From assembly GCA_019136655.1 (NCBI GenBank), contig JAGVTU010000019.1, positions 1 to 58,083 of the forward strand: DNA of 58,083 bases, given 5' to 3'. The position numbers and the translations under genes were made by a program. Below, piece after piece: positions 9,685-18,931 of this stretch; position 1 is the first letter of the stretch; the number at the start of each line of letters is the position of its first letter. Below the pieces are notes generated by a model. It saw only the letters and a list, made by a program, of their open reading frames with translations. It was not told the DNA's origin and made no database searches. The DNA is from Bacteroidota bacterium (GTDB lineage: Bacteria; Bacteroidota; Bacteroidia; AKYH767-A; OLB10).

Positions 9685-12600
9685 TTACATAACGGGTAGC
9701 TCTACAATAAACTCAGAACCTACTCCTTTATTTACATTTACTTTTAAAGATCCATAATGACCTTTGGTGATTATATCATAACTCAAAGACAATCCTAATC
9801 CGGTTCCTTCCCCGGTAGGTTTGGTGGTAAAAAATGGCTGAAAGATTTTATCTACAACTTCATCAGGAATACCGCCTCCATTATCGCTGATGCGTATTAT
9901 AACTTTATTGCTTATGTATTCTGTTTTAAGCTTAACCTTAGGCTTATAATCGTTTGTACTGGTTTTTCTTAACTGATTTACTGCATAGAATGCATTATTG
10001 AAAATATTGAGTAAAACTCTGCTTATGTCCTGCTGCACAATTTTTATTTCAGGCAATGACTCGTCTTTCTCAACAACAATTTCGCATCCGAAATTATTGT
10101 CTTTTGCTCGTATGCCTGTATAAGCAAGGTGCATTGCATCTTCAGCGAGTTTATTGATATCTGCATCTGTTTTTTCAGCTGTTTGCGTCCGACTATGCAT
10201 GAGCATACTTTTCACAATACGTTCTGCCCTTTTTCCATGCTCATGAATCTTAGCCATATTGTTTCTTAATTCTTCTGATATTTCCTTTTTCTCTTCGTCA
10301 GTTTTGGCGTCCTGCAATTCGTCAACCATTTCCTGAGATAACTCTGCAAAGTTGTTTACAAAGTTCAATGGGTTCTGAATCTCATGTGCGATTCCGGCTG
10401 TGAGCTGTCCGAGAGAAGCCATTTTCTCAGCATGTATCAGTTGCGATTGAGTATCTCTAAGTTCCTTAAATGCTTTTTCCAGCTCAAAAGATTTCTGCTC
10501 CGATTTATCTTTTTCTTCTCTTAATTCCGAAGTTCTTTCCTGCACTTTTTGTTCGAGTACTTCATATTGTTTCATGAGCGTTCGCGTTCGAAGCCTAACA
10601 TATGTTACAGTCAGTCCAATAAATGTAACTGCTGACAAAATGTAGAACCACCAGGTTCGCCAAAATGGAGGTTTGATAATGATTACAATATAGGTTCCTT
10701 CGTTATTCCATACTCCATCATTATTACAAGCTTTTACTCTGAATTTATAAGTACCGGGGTCCAAATCGGTATATTGCCTGTCGCGTCTGGTACCACAATA
10801 AATCCAATCTTTCTCCAGACCTTCCAGCATATAAGCATACTGATTCTTTTCAGGCAAAATATAATTTAACGCTGCATATTCGAATGAAAAGAAATTCTGA
10901 TTGTATTTGAGTTCAATTACATTTTTGGACATGACAATGGTGTCCATGTAATAGGGTTTTTCAAACAAATAAAATTTGGTGATTACTACCGGAGGTACGT
11001 ATGGGTTATCTTTAATGGACGAAGGTTTAAACCGGTTATATCCGTTATTTCCACCGAAGAAAATTCTGCCATCAGATGTGATCAGGGATGCTCCTGAATT
11101 AAAACGATTAAACACTCCATCCTGCTCATCGTAATTACGTACAAATATCAGTGAATCTTTATCATTAATCTTAGCTTTACATATCTGATTACCTGTTGTA
11201 AACCAGATATTCTTTTCTGCATCAGCTACAAGATTGGTTATATTATTATTTGACAATCCACTTCTTTCTGTCAATACCGTAAACGTTTGAGAAGTTGTAT
11301 GGAAAATATTCAAACCACCACTGTATGTTCCGATTAAAATTTTATCAGGTGAATAAGCATAAATACAGTTGATATAATTACTGCTGATGCTGTTGCTTTT
11401 ATTTACGGTATTAGTATAGGTTGTAAACGATCCTGATGCAGTATTCATTACGCAAAGGCCACCACCGTAGGTTCCTACATACAAATTACCATGACCATCA
11501 TAATACAGTGATGTTATGATATTGCTCGATATACTGTTTTTATCTCCCTTTCTGTATGATTTAAAAACCCCTTTTTCTTTTTGCATCACACACAAACCAC
11601 CTCCATAAGTACCAACAAATAAATTTCCTTTTTCATCTTCGCAAATTGCTCTTATATTATTAGAACTTAGCGACTGCGGGTCTGCCTGATTTGCATAATA
11701 AGCTTTCACCTGATTATTCTTCACGTCAATTGAAGTTAACCCATTGTACGTACCTGCCCAAACCACTCCGTTTCTGTCTCTGAAAAGGCTGAATACATTA
11801 TTACCCGAAAGTCCTTCAGCTGTGGAATAAGATTTAAGAATGTTTCCTTTCTCGTCTTTAAGAATTAATCCTGTTCCCAATACACTCATCCAAACATTGT
11901 TTCCATCCGCTAAAAATGCATAGCAATTCTTATTGGGTATGACTGATGATGTTACTTCATCTTTAAGTGGCAACAATGTTTTGAACCGCATCAGATCATC
12001 TTTATAATAATCCAATCCGTTATCAGTGCCTATCCAGATAATGCCTGCCTTATCTCGGTAAACAGTCCATATATTATTACTGCTGACTGAAAAAGGATCT
12101 GTTTTACTGTGAGTATAAGCTTCATACGATGTTCCATCAGGATTAAAAATAAGCAGACCACTTCCCAGTGTGCCTACTATAATACTTCCATCCAGGTCTT
12201 TATTAATTCCAAAAACTGAATTGCTCTGGTTGTTGCCAAGGTTTGTGAAATGAGTGAAACTACGATTGCTCATCTCCATAACACTCAGTCCGCTGTTCAA
12301 TGTGCCAATCCACAATTTATTCTGAAAGTCGGCATACAGACAAGTAATATCATTCTCAGGAATAGAATTTTTATTTCCCGGAATTGCTTTAAGAACTGTA
12401 AACTTTCCTTTATTTCCTTTATCGGCAATTGCAAGTCCATTATCTGTTCCAATATAAAGAACTCCTCCTTTATCCTTTGTAATCGCTGTTATGTTATTGC
12501 TGCAAATGGCACCTTCATCAGCTGAGGTTTTATAAACAGACCATTTACCTGATGCAGTATTAAAAATATTAAGTCCACCTCCTGCAGTACCAATCCAAAG

Positions 12601-13038
12601 ATTTCCATCAGCATCTTCTTCAATACAAGTTACCTGATTGCTGCTGATGGAGATCCCTGAATTATTTATTTTAAAGGGAACAAATTTTTCAATCTCACTG
12701 TCGAACATCGCCAATCCGTCATCCGTTCCAATCCAAAGTTTCTTAGAGTGGTCTTCGAACAAACATCTGATACTGCTGCTGGTTAAACTCGATGCATCAG
12801 CCGGGTCATGTTTATACACATCTATATGGTATCCGTCATAACGGTTTAAACCATCTTCCGTTCCAATCCAGATGAATCCTTTGCTATCCTGCAGCACACA
12901 TGAAATCTTATTATGCGAAAGTCCTTGTGAAGTATTAAGATGCCTGAATACATCACTCCTCTGGCTGAATGATTCTGTACTTAAGAAACATCCCAGCCAA
13001 ATTATCAAAATTAGTTTTAAGCTAATCCTTTTAGGCAT
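9685..13038 (-). CDS. Two-component propeller / Y_Y_Y sensor histidine kinase without output domain
   Basis: 1,117 residues. A signal peptide (about 1-26, ending SFSQ) is followed by 14 Reg_prop-type blades (about 30-660; recurring NxI...D..G.LWIGT..GL), enough for two seven-bladed propellers, as in hybrid two-component systems. Then come a Y_Y_Y domain (about 715-785), one membrane helix (about 796-815), a coiled coil, a HisKA-like domain with LGQLTAGIAHEIQNPLNFV (His near 885) and a HATPase domain (SDNGGGIPDEV, GEGTGLGLSLSYD). It differs from polysaccharide-utilisation hybrid regulators in lacking the C-terminal receiver and AraC-type DNA-binding domain. The periplasmic part should sense an envelope or extracellular ligand; the ligand is unknown. 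It lies 18 nt after the MORN gene and 15 nt before the lone receiver. Confidence 0.95.
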   Translation of the reverse strand: MPKRISLKLILIIWLGCFLSTESFSQRSDVFRHLNTSQGLSHNKISCVLQDSKGFIWIGTEDGLNRYDGYHIDVYKHDPADASSLTSSSIRCLFEDHSKKLWIGTDDGLAMFDSEIEKFVPFKINNSGISISSNQVTCIEEDADGNLWIGTAGGGLNIFNTASGKWSVYKTSADEGAICSNNITAITKDKGGVLYIGTDNGLAIADKGNKGKFTVLKAIPGNKNSIPENDITCLYADFQNKLWIGTLNSGLSVMEMSNRSFTHFTNLGNNQSNSVFGINKDLDGSIIVGTLGSGLLIFNPDGTSYEAYTHSKTDPFSVSSNNIWTVYRDKAGIIWIGTDNGLDYYKDDLMRFKTLLPLKDEVTSSVIPNKNCYAFLADGNNVWMSVLGTGLILKDEKGNILKSYSTAEGLSGNNVFSLFRDRNGVVWAGTYNGLTSIDVKNNQVKAYYANQADPQSLSSNNIRAICEDEKGNLFVGTYGGGLCVMQKEKGVFKSYRKGDKNSISSNIITSLYYDGHGNLYVGTYGGGLCVMNTASGSFTTYTNTVNKSNSISSNYINCIYAYSPDKILIGTYSGGLNIFHTTSQTFTVLTERSGLSNNNITNLVADAEKNIWFTTGNQICKAKINDKDSLIFVRNYDEQDGVFNRFNSGASLITSDGRIFFGGNNGYNRFKPSSIKDNPYVPPVVITKFYLFEKPYYMDTIVMSKNVIELKYNQNFFSFEYAALNYILPEKNQYAYMLEGLEKDWIYCGTRRDRQYTDLDPGTYKFRVKACNNDGVWNNEGTYIVIIIKPPFWRTWWFYILSAVTFIGLTVTYVRLRTRTLMKQYEVLEQKVQERTSELREEKDKSEQKSFELEKAFKELRDTQSQLIHAEKMASLGQLTAGIAHEIQNPLNFVNNFAELSQEMVDELQDAKTDEEKKEISEELRNNMAKIHEHGKRAERIVKSMLMHSRTQTAEKTDADINKLAEDAMHLAYTGIRAKDNNFGCEIVVEKDESLPEIKIVQQDISRVLLNIFNNAFYAVNQLRKTSTNDYKPKVKLKTEYISNKVIIRISDNGGGIPDEVVDKIFQPFFTTKPTGEGTGLGLSLSYDIITKGHYGSLKVNVNKGVGSEFIVELPVM

Positions 13039-13056
13039 AAGGTCAAAAATACATAA

Positions 13057-14241
13057 TTATTTATATCCACTGCCTCCACAAGCTTTACAAGTTGCATAGG
13101 CAGCAGGTTTCACAACTTCCATCACTGAATAGGTAACAAAATTCCTGGGGCCTATTCCGTTGCTGATATCTTTTACCACTGACCGGCTTCTTTTAACTTC
13201 AGGCTGAAAAATTTTCCCTTTCCCTCCGCAAACTGCGCATTTAATTTTAGCCACCGACTGAGCCTGTTGCTCCTTTTCTGTTTTTGTTTCAGGTTGTTTT
13301 GTGTCAGCAGTAGGTTCAACAGGATTTTTGTCAACCACCTTCGACTCTCCGACTGCTCTTCCATTGACATACATTGTAGTAGTTTCCACTCCATTTTCGT
13401 CAATATAAACTCCTTCTCCGTTAAATACATTATTCAAAAACGTACCACTATAGCGATCACCTGTATTATAGGCATAGGTTCCTTCACCTGAATAATATCC
13501 ATCCTTGAAATTACCGGTATAAACATCTCCGTTGAAGTAATAACAGGTGCCGTATCCGTTAAACAAATCATTTCTGAATTCACCAATATAAATGCTGCTA
13601 TCACTGAAAATAAACTTTCCTCTGCCGCTATAAATATCATTTACAAAATCGCCTTCATAGCTGCTTCCATCCTGATAATGATAAATGCCTTTCCCATTCT
13701 TTCTTGCATTGGCGAATTCACCCTCATACCAATCGCCATTGGCATATTTCCAAGTTCCTTTTCCCTGCACACGGTCGTCAACAAACTGTCCGGTATAAAT
13801 ACTGCCATCATTAAATGTAAAGGTGCCGTTTCCATGTTTACTGTCGTCTAAAAAATCGCCTATATATTGATTGCCGCTGTTGTATAAGAATATCCCACGG
13901 CCATTCAATTTATCATTTCTGAAGTCACCGGTATAAGAGTTTCCGTTTTTATATATCAGCCTGCCTTTACCCTCTTTTCTTCCCTGTGCAAAATCACCTT
14001 CGTAAATTGTACCGTCACGGTATAACATTTTCCCTTTGCCTTCAGGCTGACTGTTTTTAAAAAATCCTTCATATCTGTTTCCGCTTCTGAAAACATAGAC
14101 ACCACTGTCACTCACACAGTTGCCATAAATACAACCTGTAGATTTAGAAGAATATCCTGATACATCTGCCTGCGCAAATGCCATACCCGTTATCCCTAAT
14201 AAAAACAGGCTAAGCAGATTGTATATCTTTACTGATTGCAT
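13057..14241 (-). CDS. Secreted MORN-repeat protein with C-terminal DnaJ-like CxxCxGxG pair
   Basis: 394 residues. A signal peptide is cleaved after about Ala23 (GMAFA-QADVS). Ten MORN repeats of 23 residues follow (about 55-290; recurring YxGxF...G.G.), then a linker rich in Glu, Gln and Lys, and a tail with two zinc-finger-like motifs: CAVCGGKG (Cys335, Cys338) and CKACGGSG (Cys385, Cys388), the pattern used by DnaJ to bind zinc. MORN repeats form an elongated beta sheet that binds lipid or protein partners. The start overlaps the end of the TPR kinase by 32 nt and the next kinase begins 18 nt after the stop, so it is embedded between two sensor kinases and may be a periplasmic accessory to one of them (inference). 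Confidence 0.9.
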   Translation of the reverse strand: MQSVKIYNLLSLFLLGITGMAFAQADVSGYSSKSTGCIYGNCVSDSGVYVFRSGNRYEGFFKNSQPEGKGKMLYRDGTIYEGDFAQGRKEGKGRLIYKNGNSYTGDFRNDKLNGRGIFLYNSGNQYIGDFLDDSKHGNGTFTFNDGSIYTGQFVDDRVQGKGTWKYANGDWYEGEFANARKNGKGIYHYQDGSSYEGDFVNDIYSGRGKFIFSDSSIYIGEFRNDLFNGYGTCYYFNGDVYTGNFKDGYYSGEGTYAYNTGDRYSGTFLNNVFNGEGVYIDENGVETTTMYVNGRAVGESKVVDKNPVEPTADTKQPETKTEKEQQAQSVAKIKCAVCGGKGKIFQPEVKRSRSVVKDISNGIGPRNFVTYSVMEVVKPAAYATCKACGGSGYK

Positions 14242-16378
14242 TATTGTTCTCTTTGGTTGAATGGTTCAAAGGTAAATATATATGAAATGAAGTCCCGTCT
14301 CCGAATATTGATTCTACGTGAATTTTACCACCGTGCTGCTTTATAATATCATAACTCACCGATAATCCCAATCCTGTACCCTCACCTGTTGGTTTAGATG
14401 TGAAAAAGGGATTGAAAATTTTATCTTTCACTTCATCAGGAATGCCGGTTCCATTATCAGCTACTATCAACTCAACAAAATCATTATCTGATTTTGTTGT
14501 CACCACTACCTGTGGTAAATATGAAACTATAGAAGCATTTCCATTCTTTTTATGCAACTTTTCTTTTTCCATAACTGCATAAAATGCATTATTGAAAAGA
14601 TTGATTAATACTCTTCGAACATCCTGCGTCATCACTGATATGGTTGTATCTTTTGAAAACTGCTTAATGATGTTACAGTGGAAATCAGCATCTGTAGATC
14701 TTTTTCCATGATAGGCCAGAGACAATGAATCTTCAACCAACTGATTAAAACTTACTTTTTCTCTCTCTGTTGAATTATTTCTGCTGTGAAGCAACATTCC
14801 TTTTACAATTGCTGAAACTCTTTGTCCATGATGTTGAATCCTGTCAAGGTTTGATGATATATCATCTAAAATACCGGCATCCTTATCTTCTTTATATTCC
14901 TGGATAAGCTCTTTGGTGGTTGCAGAAAAATTAGTTACAAAATTTAATGGGTTCTGAATTTCATGAGCAATACCTGCTGTTAACTGTCCCAATGATGCCA
15001 TTTTCTCTGACTGTATCAGCTGGTCTTGCGTCTGTTTAAGTTTGTCATGTGCAAGCCGCAACTCTTCATGCGCTTTATTCAGTTCTGCCAACGATTGCTT
15101 TTTCAAACGATAGCGGCTGTAAAGAAAGAACAATCCAACTACAACAATTCCTGCCACAAACAGCAGAATATTTCTGAATTCTTTCTGCTTATTCAGCTGT
15201 AATTCTTTCTTAGTAAGTTCCGCCTCCTGTTTCAGTTTTTCTGAAGACACTTTCTCCAGTTCAAGTTCTTTCAGTTTCTTCTGCGCCTCTGCCAGTGTTA
15301 ATTCTTCCAGTGCCTTTTCTTTGTTTTGCCTTTCAATGTCTAATGCCGTGAGTTGCTGGCTGAGTTCATACTCTTGTCTGGTAAGTACATTTACCTGATC
15401 GGCAGATTGAGCACTAAGCAAACTGATGATTTTATCTTTTTCGGCTTTTTGTCTTGGTGTTTCATTAGATACAGTTTCTACTTTTTTCAGTGCTCTGTAC
15501 AATTCGTGATATCGGTCTGCTTTGTCAAAATCATGATTAAAACTGCTTACAGTTACTATTTTCAGATATGTGTCTTTCAACAGTTTTTCTACCAGATCAT
15601 TTTTCTTTTGGCTCAGGCTTTTCCTGAAATATGTTTCAGCTATTTCATACTCTCCTTTTTTAAAATACACCATGCCAATATTTCTGTTGGCAATGGCTGC
15701 TCCTGAAGCTTCAGTGTATTTTAGCTGCTGATTATATTTTACGAGTGCTTCTTTATATTTATTAAACGCCAGATAAATTTCTCCTTCACGCTCCGACAAA
15801 TCTGCTAAAGATTTAAAAAGTTTTTCAGCCAACAACTGCTTCTCAGAAATGTTTAACACTTTTATGGCGCTGGCACTATCCCTTTCCTGAAGATAGATAA
15901 CACCTGCCAGTCCATTGATGTACGCCTGAAGTTTAAGATTAAGTTTTGAGAAAGTTTCTGATTTAAGCAACTCAGAGTAAAGCCGAAGTGCCTGCTCATC
16001 GCGACAACCTATGTCATTGGCAAAAGCCAGATGAGCTTTAATCAACAATGCTTTACTGTCATCATTTGTATAGGTGTTTGATGCAAGTAAAAAATATTTA
16101 ATTGCCTGAATCAGATCTCCCGCTAACAAGCAATAATACCCTGCATTGTTGGCATGAATTAGAATATCATTATTTATATTTTTTGATTGCGCTTGTTGCA
16201 ACATTTGCTCCTCTGACGACAGTAACTTTGCAACACTGCCGCCTTCGTAATAAAATGGTCGTGGGAAAAGTGCAACATTATTACTTTCAAAAACCGATTT
16301 CAATTCCTTGTTACTTTGTGCATTTGCAATCAGGAATGTTAAAAAAAACAGAATAGAGAAACAGGACAGTTTTTTCAT
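14210..16378 (-). CDS. TPR-containing membrane sensor histidine kinase
   Basis: 722 residues from the ATG at 16378. The frame continues open upstream, but this Met opens a clean signal sequence (MKKLSCFSILFFLTFLIANAQ). Domains: periplasmic TPR-like helices (about 60-330), coiled coil (about 340-395), one membrane helix (about 399-418), a second coil, a HisKA-like domain with LGQLTAGIAHEIQNPLNFV (His near 471), and a HATPase domain (VADNGTGIPDEV, GEGTGLGLSVSYD). The catalytic half is strikingly similar to that of the propeller kinase two genes on, so the pair are paralogues with different sensors. The 3' end overlaps the MORN gene by 32 nt. No receiver or output domain. Confidence 0.94.
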   Translation of the reverse strand: MKKLSCFSILFFLTFLIANAQSNKELKSVFESNNVALFPRPFYYEGGSVAKLLSSEEQMLQQAQSKNINNDILIHANNAGYYCLLAGDLIQAIKYFLLASNTYTNDDSKALLIKAHLAFANDIGCRDEQALRLYSELLKSETFSKLNLKLQAYINGLAGVIYLQERDSASAIKVLNISEKQLLAEKLFKSLADLSEREGEIYLAFNKYKEALVKYNQQLKYTEASGAAIANRNIGMVYFKKGEYEIAETYFRKSLSQKKNDLVEKLLKDTYLKIVTVSSFNHDFDKADRYHELYRALKKVETVSNETPRQKAEKDKIISLLSAQSADQVNVLTRQEYELSQQLTALDIERQNKEKALEELTLAEAQKKLKELELEKVSSEKLKQEAELTKKELQLNKQKEFRNILLFVAGIVVVGLFFLYSRYRLKKQSLAELNKAHEELRLAHDKLKQTQDQLIQSEKMASLGQLTAGIAHEIQNPLNFVTNFSATTKELIQEYKEDKDAGILDDISSNLDRIQHHGQRVSAIVKGMLLHSRNNSTEREKVSFNQLVEDSLSLAYHGKRSTDADFHCNIIKQFSKDTTISVMTQDVRRVLINLFNNAFYAVMEKEKLHKKNGNASIVSYLPQVVVTTKSDNDFVELIVADNGTGIPDEVKDKIFNPFFTSKPTGEGTGLGLSVSYDIIKQHGGKIHVESIFGDGTSFHIYLPLNHSTKENNNAISKDIQSA

Positions 16379-16428
16379 TTTTGCCACTGCCAAATGTAGT
16401 AAATTAATACTCAGTTTTAATGCAAAAT

Positions 16429-18906
16429 TTATTGCTGTCCTATAATTTTCAATCCACACCTGAAAGAAAACCATGGCCTGCTTTTTCCTGAGAAAGACTG
16501 TACAAAATCTACTCTTGCAATTCCGAATTTTTCAAGTCCTATAGTCAGTTCGTAATGCTCGGGCAGCCCTTTCACATGCAGAAAATGAAACCCCACAATT
16601 TCATTTAACTTTAATTTTCTGAAATAAGGGATTTTATTGGTGATAAACCGGTTTAAATGATATTCAGCATGCAATGCCGATGCATTATGAACGGTGGAAT
16701 ACGTATAGTAATCGAGATGGCCAAATGCATTCAGTTCAAAATTGGTAAACCACGTCAGGTTTCCGTTAAAATGAAAATTATCAGGAAAATAAACTTCATT
16801 CTTATTCAGAAAAGTATAAAAATCTCCACGGTAATCGAGGTAGCCAAGCATTCCAAAATCTATCTGATGACTGACACCAGCTGCAAAGGATAAGTAATCA
16901 GGTTCACTCTGCAAAATATCAGGAAAAGCTTTTTGAAATGTCATATTAAACTTAGGCCATGCCGATTCCTGTCTTATTTTTCTGTCGGGTCGTGTAATGT
17001 ATTTAGTACCGGGCGAATAAGTCATTGCCAATTTCAGCATTGCGTAATTGTGTGGAGTAAACAATAACAAATCCTCTCCGGGATATAAAGGATTGTTGGA
17101 AGTATAGCTCAGATGTTTATAATCTTTCCAGTGCGTATCAGAAGTGTTTTTCAAAGCATTTCTTCTTCCGAATTCAGCACTTACCTCAGCATTGAAACCA
17201 TTGAACCATTCCTTGCCATACTCAAGGAGTCCAAATTGCTTTTCATAAAGTTTCATGTAATTTTTTTCGCCCCACAGTGTGTAGAGTGTATTAATGAAAG
17301 GTGTTATCGGATTATCTCCATTCAGCTGACAAACTTTTGTACCGCCTGAAATACGGATATGACTTTCATTAAACCTGTTGAACAGGTAACGGAAAGATGC
17401 ACCGGCATTCCAGTGTTTATTGGAAAGTCCGTAACGCACATCACCTTCTGCATTTATCCGTTTTTTATTCTCAAAATATTTGTTGTAACTGGTATTGAGT
17501 GTAACATTCCATCCTTCAACCGTATTATAAGCAATGGTATTGAAGATGGGCTTAATGGAATAATTCATTTTGTTGTAAGAACGCTGATAGGTATATCCCA
17601 ACAAAAAGAAATTCTGTAATGAAAATTTGTTTACCCGTTTGTCAATACTGTCGAGATAATGTTTGCTCTCGCGTATTGTTTGCAAACTGTCCTTCTTTCG
17701 GTAATCATCCTGCTCGTCAGTGGTAAGAGGTATAGGTCTTACACTGTCCCAGTAAGCCATGTTCATTTTGTTAGCATCGTTGTTTATTCGCAGAATTTCT
17801 GAAGTAAACATTTTCCTTCCAAAGTCAGGGTTGATTTTATAATCTGAAAAATAACCAACATAGTTGCCACCACCTGCAAAACCCAGAATACGAAATGAAA
17901 AATCAAAACGATTTGTTGAAGGCATCCATACGGTATTATTTACCGGCACAAAGGTTTGCCTTACACGAAGGGTATCAATAAATTCTATACCTGCATCTTT
18001 TGTCAGGTATAAATCCAGATTTTGCAAGCGCCACAACTCATCTGCAATATAAACTACTCCTCTGAAAACGGGGTCGGCATTTCTCCTCGGTGTTACTTCA
18101 ATTTTATGTATCAGCATATCATTTTCAACTACCGAACCTAATAGTTTGTAACGGTAATAAAACAGCGCATCAGATGCAATTGGCGAAACAAAACCTTTTG
18201 CAGCAACACCTTCTGCCATCAGTCTGTTTTCGTAAAAATTAAAAAGCATATCCGATGCCTTATTGTAGCTGAATGCACGGCTGTTGCCACTGATACGTGA
18301 AGAAATCATCTCTTCCTTAATCTTATCAGGTTTGCTGAAGTTAAATTCAGAAACAGATTCACTCAGATAAAAAATACCTGTTGTCGAATCTACAAGTCCG
18401 CCAAAATCCACTACCTGACCCATAAATTTTTCAGGATACTTGGTAAGTTTTTGCAGCCCTTTTATATAAACTTTACAGGAGTAACCGTCCACTTCATTGA
18501 GATAATATTTTCTCTTTGCAATTGCTTTTCTGATGATTGGATATGCAGGATCCTCACCTCCATCTTTAATTACTACTTCGTTCAGCGAAAACGATTCCGG
18601 TTCCAGTTGTATATTCAACTGAACAGGAGTAGTGTTTACTTCCACCTCTTTCTTAAATTGTTTATATCCCAAATACTGACATATCAGAGTGTGTTTTCCC
18701 TGAGTAGTTTCAAGTCTATAGAATCCTTCTGTATTGGTAGTAGTTCCGTTAAAAGATGGTTTTAAATAAACATTTGCATAAGCAATTTTATTCCCCTGGT
18801 TATCTGTGACGGTTCCTGAAATAACAGACTGGCCGCGAATTGCCAAATTTATGAGACAAAAAATTACTGACAGGAATACTGTTCTTAACATATTTGAGCT
18901 GTACAT
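16429..18906 (-). CDS. DUF5686 / carboxypeptidase regulatory-like domain protein, probable outer-membrane protein
   Basis: 825 residues. A signal peptide (about 1-26, ending IRGQ) precedes a carboxypeptidase D regulatory-like domain (about 27-110: SGTVTDNQGNKIAYANV, then a GFYRL strand), as found at the N-terminus of TonB-dependent receptors and relatives. The rest matches the DUF5686 type, with many alternating aromatic strands suggesting a large beta barrel, but there is no TonB plug and no TonB box was recognised. Function is unknown. An alternative start is the ATG at 18891. It lies 25 nt after the glycosyltransferase stop and 50 nt before the TPR kinase start, so it is probably in the same transcript. 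Confidence 0.85.
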   Translation of the reverse strand: MYSSNMLRTVFLSVIFCLINLAIRGQSVISGTVTDNQGNKIAYANVYLKPSFNGTTTNTEGFYRLETTQGKHTLICQYLGYKQFKKEVEVNTTPVQLNIQLEPESFSLNEVVIKDGGEDPAYPIIRKAIAKRKYYLNEVDGYSCKVYIKGLQKLTKYPEKFMGQVVDFGGLVDSTTGIFYLSESVSEFNFSKPDKIKEEMISSRISGNSRAFSYNKASDMLFNFYENRLMAEGVAAKGFVSPIASDALFYYRYKLLGSVVENDMLIHKIEVTPRRNADPVFRGVVYIADELWRLQNLDLYLTKDAGIEFIDTLRVRQTFVPVNNTVWMPSTNRFDFSFRILGFAGGGNYVGYFSDYKINPDFGRKMFTSEILRINNDANKMNMAYWDSVRPIPLTTDEQDDYRKKDSLQTIRESKHYLDSIDKRVNKFSLQNFFLLGYTYQRSYNKMNYSIKPIFNTIAYNTVEGWNVTLNTSYNKYFENKKRINAEGDVRYGLSNKHWNAGASFRYLFNRFNESHIRISGGTKVCQLNGDNPITPFINTLYTLWGEKNYMKLYEKQFGLLEYGKEWFNGFNAEVSAEFGRRNALKNTSDTHWKDYKHLSYTSNNPLYPGEDLLLFTPHNYAMLKLAMTYSPGTKYITRPDRKIRQESAWPKFNMTFQKAFPDILQSEPDYLSFAAGVSHQIDFGMLGYLDYRGDFYTFLNKNEVYFPDNFHFNGNLTWFTNFELNAFGHLDYYTYSTVHNASALHAEYHLNRFITNKIPYFRKLKLNEIVGFHFLHVKGLPEHYELTIGLEKFGIARVDFVQSFSGKSRPWFSFRCGLKIIGQQ

Positions 18907-18931
18907 TGCCCGCGAAAATAACTCAAAAATT

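Noticed and set aside
16379..16474. N-terminal extension of the TPR kinase
   Set aside because: It overlaps the end of the DUF5686 gene and precedes a clean signal peptide; the extension is unlike a leader.
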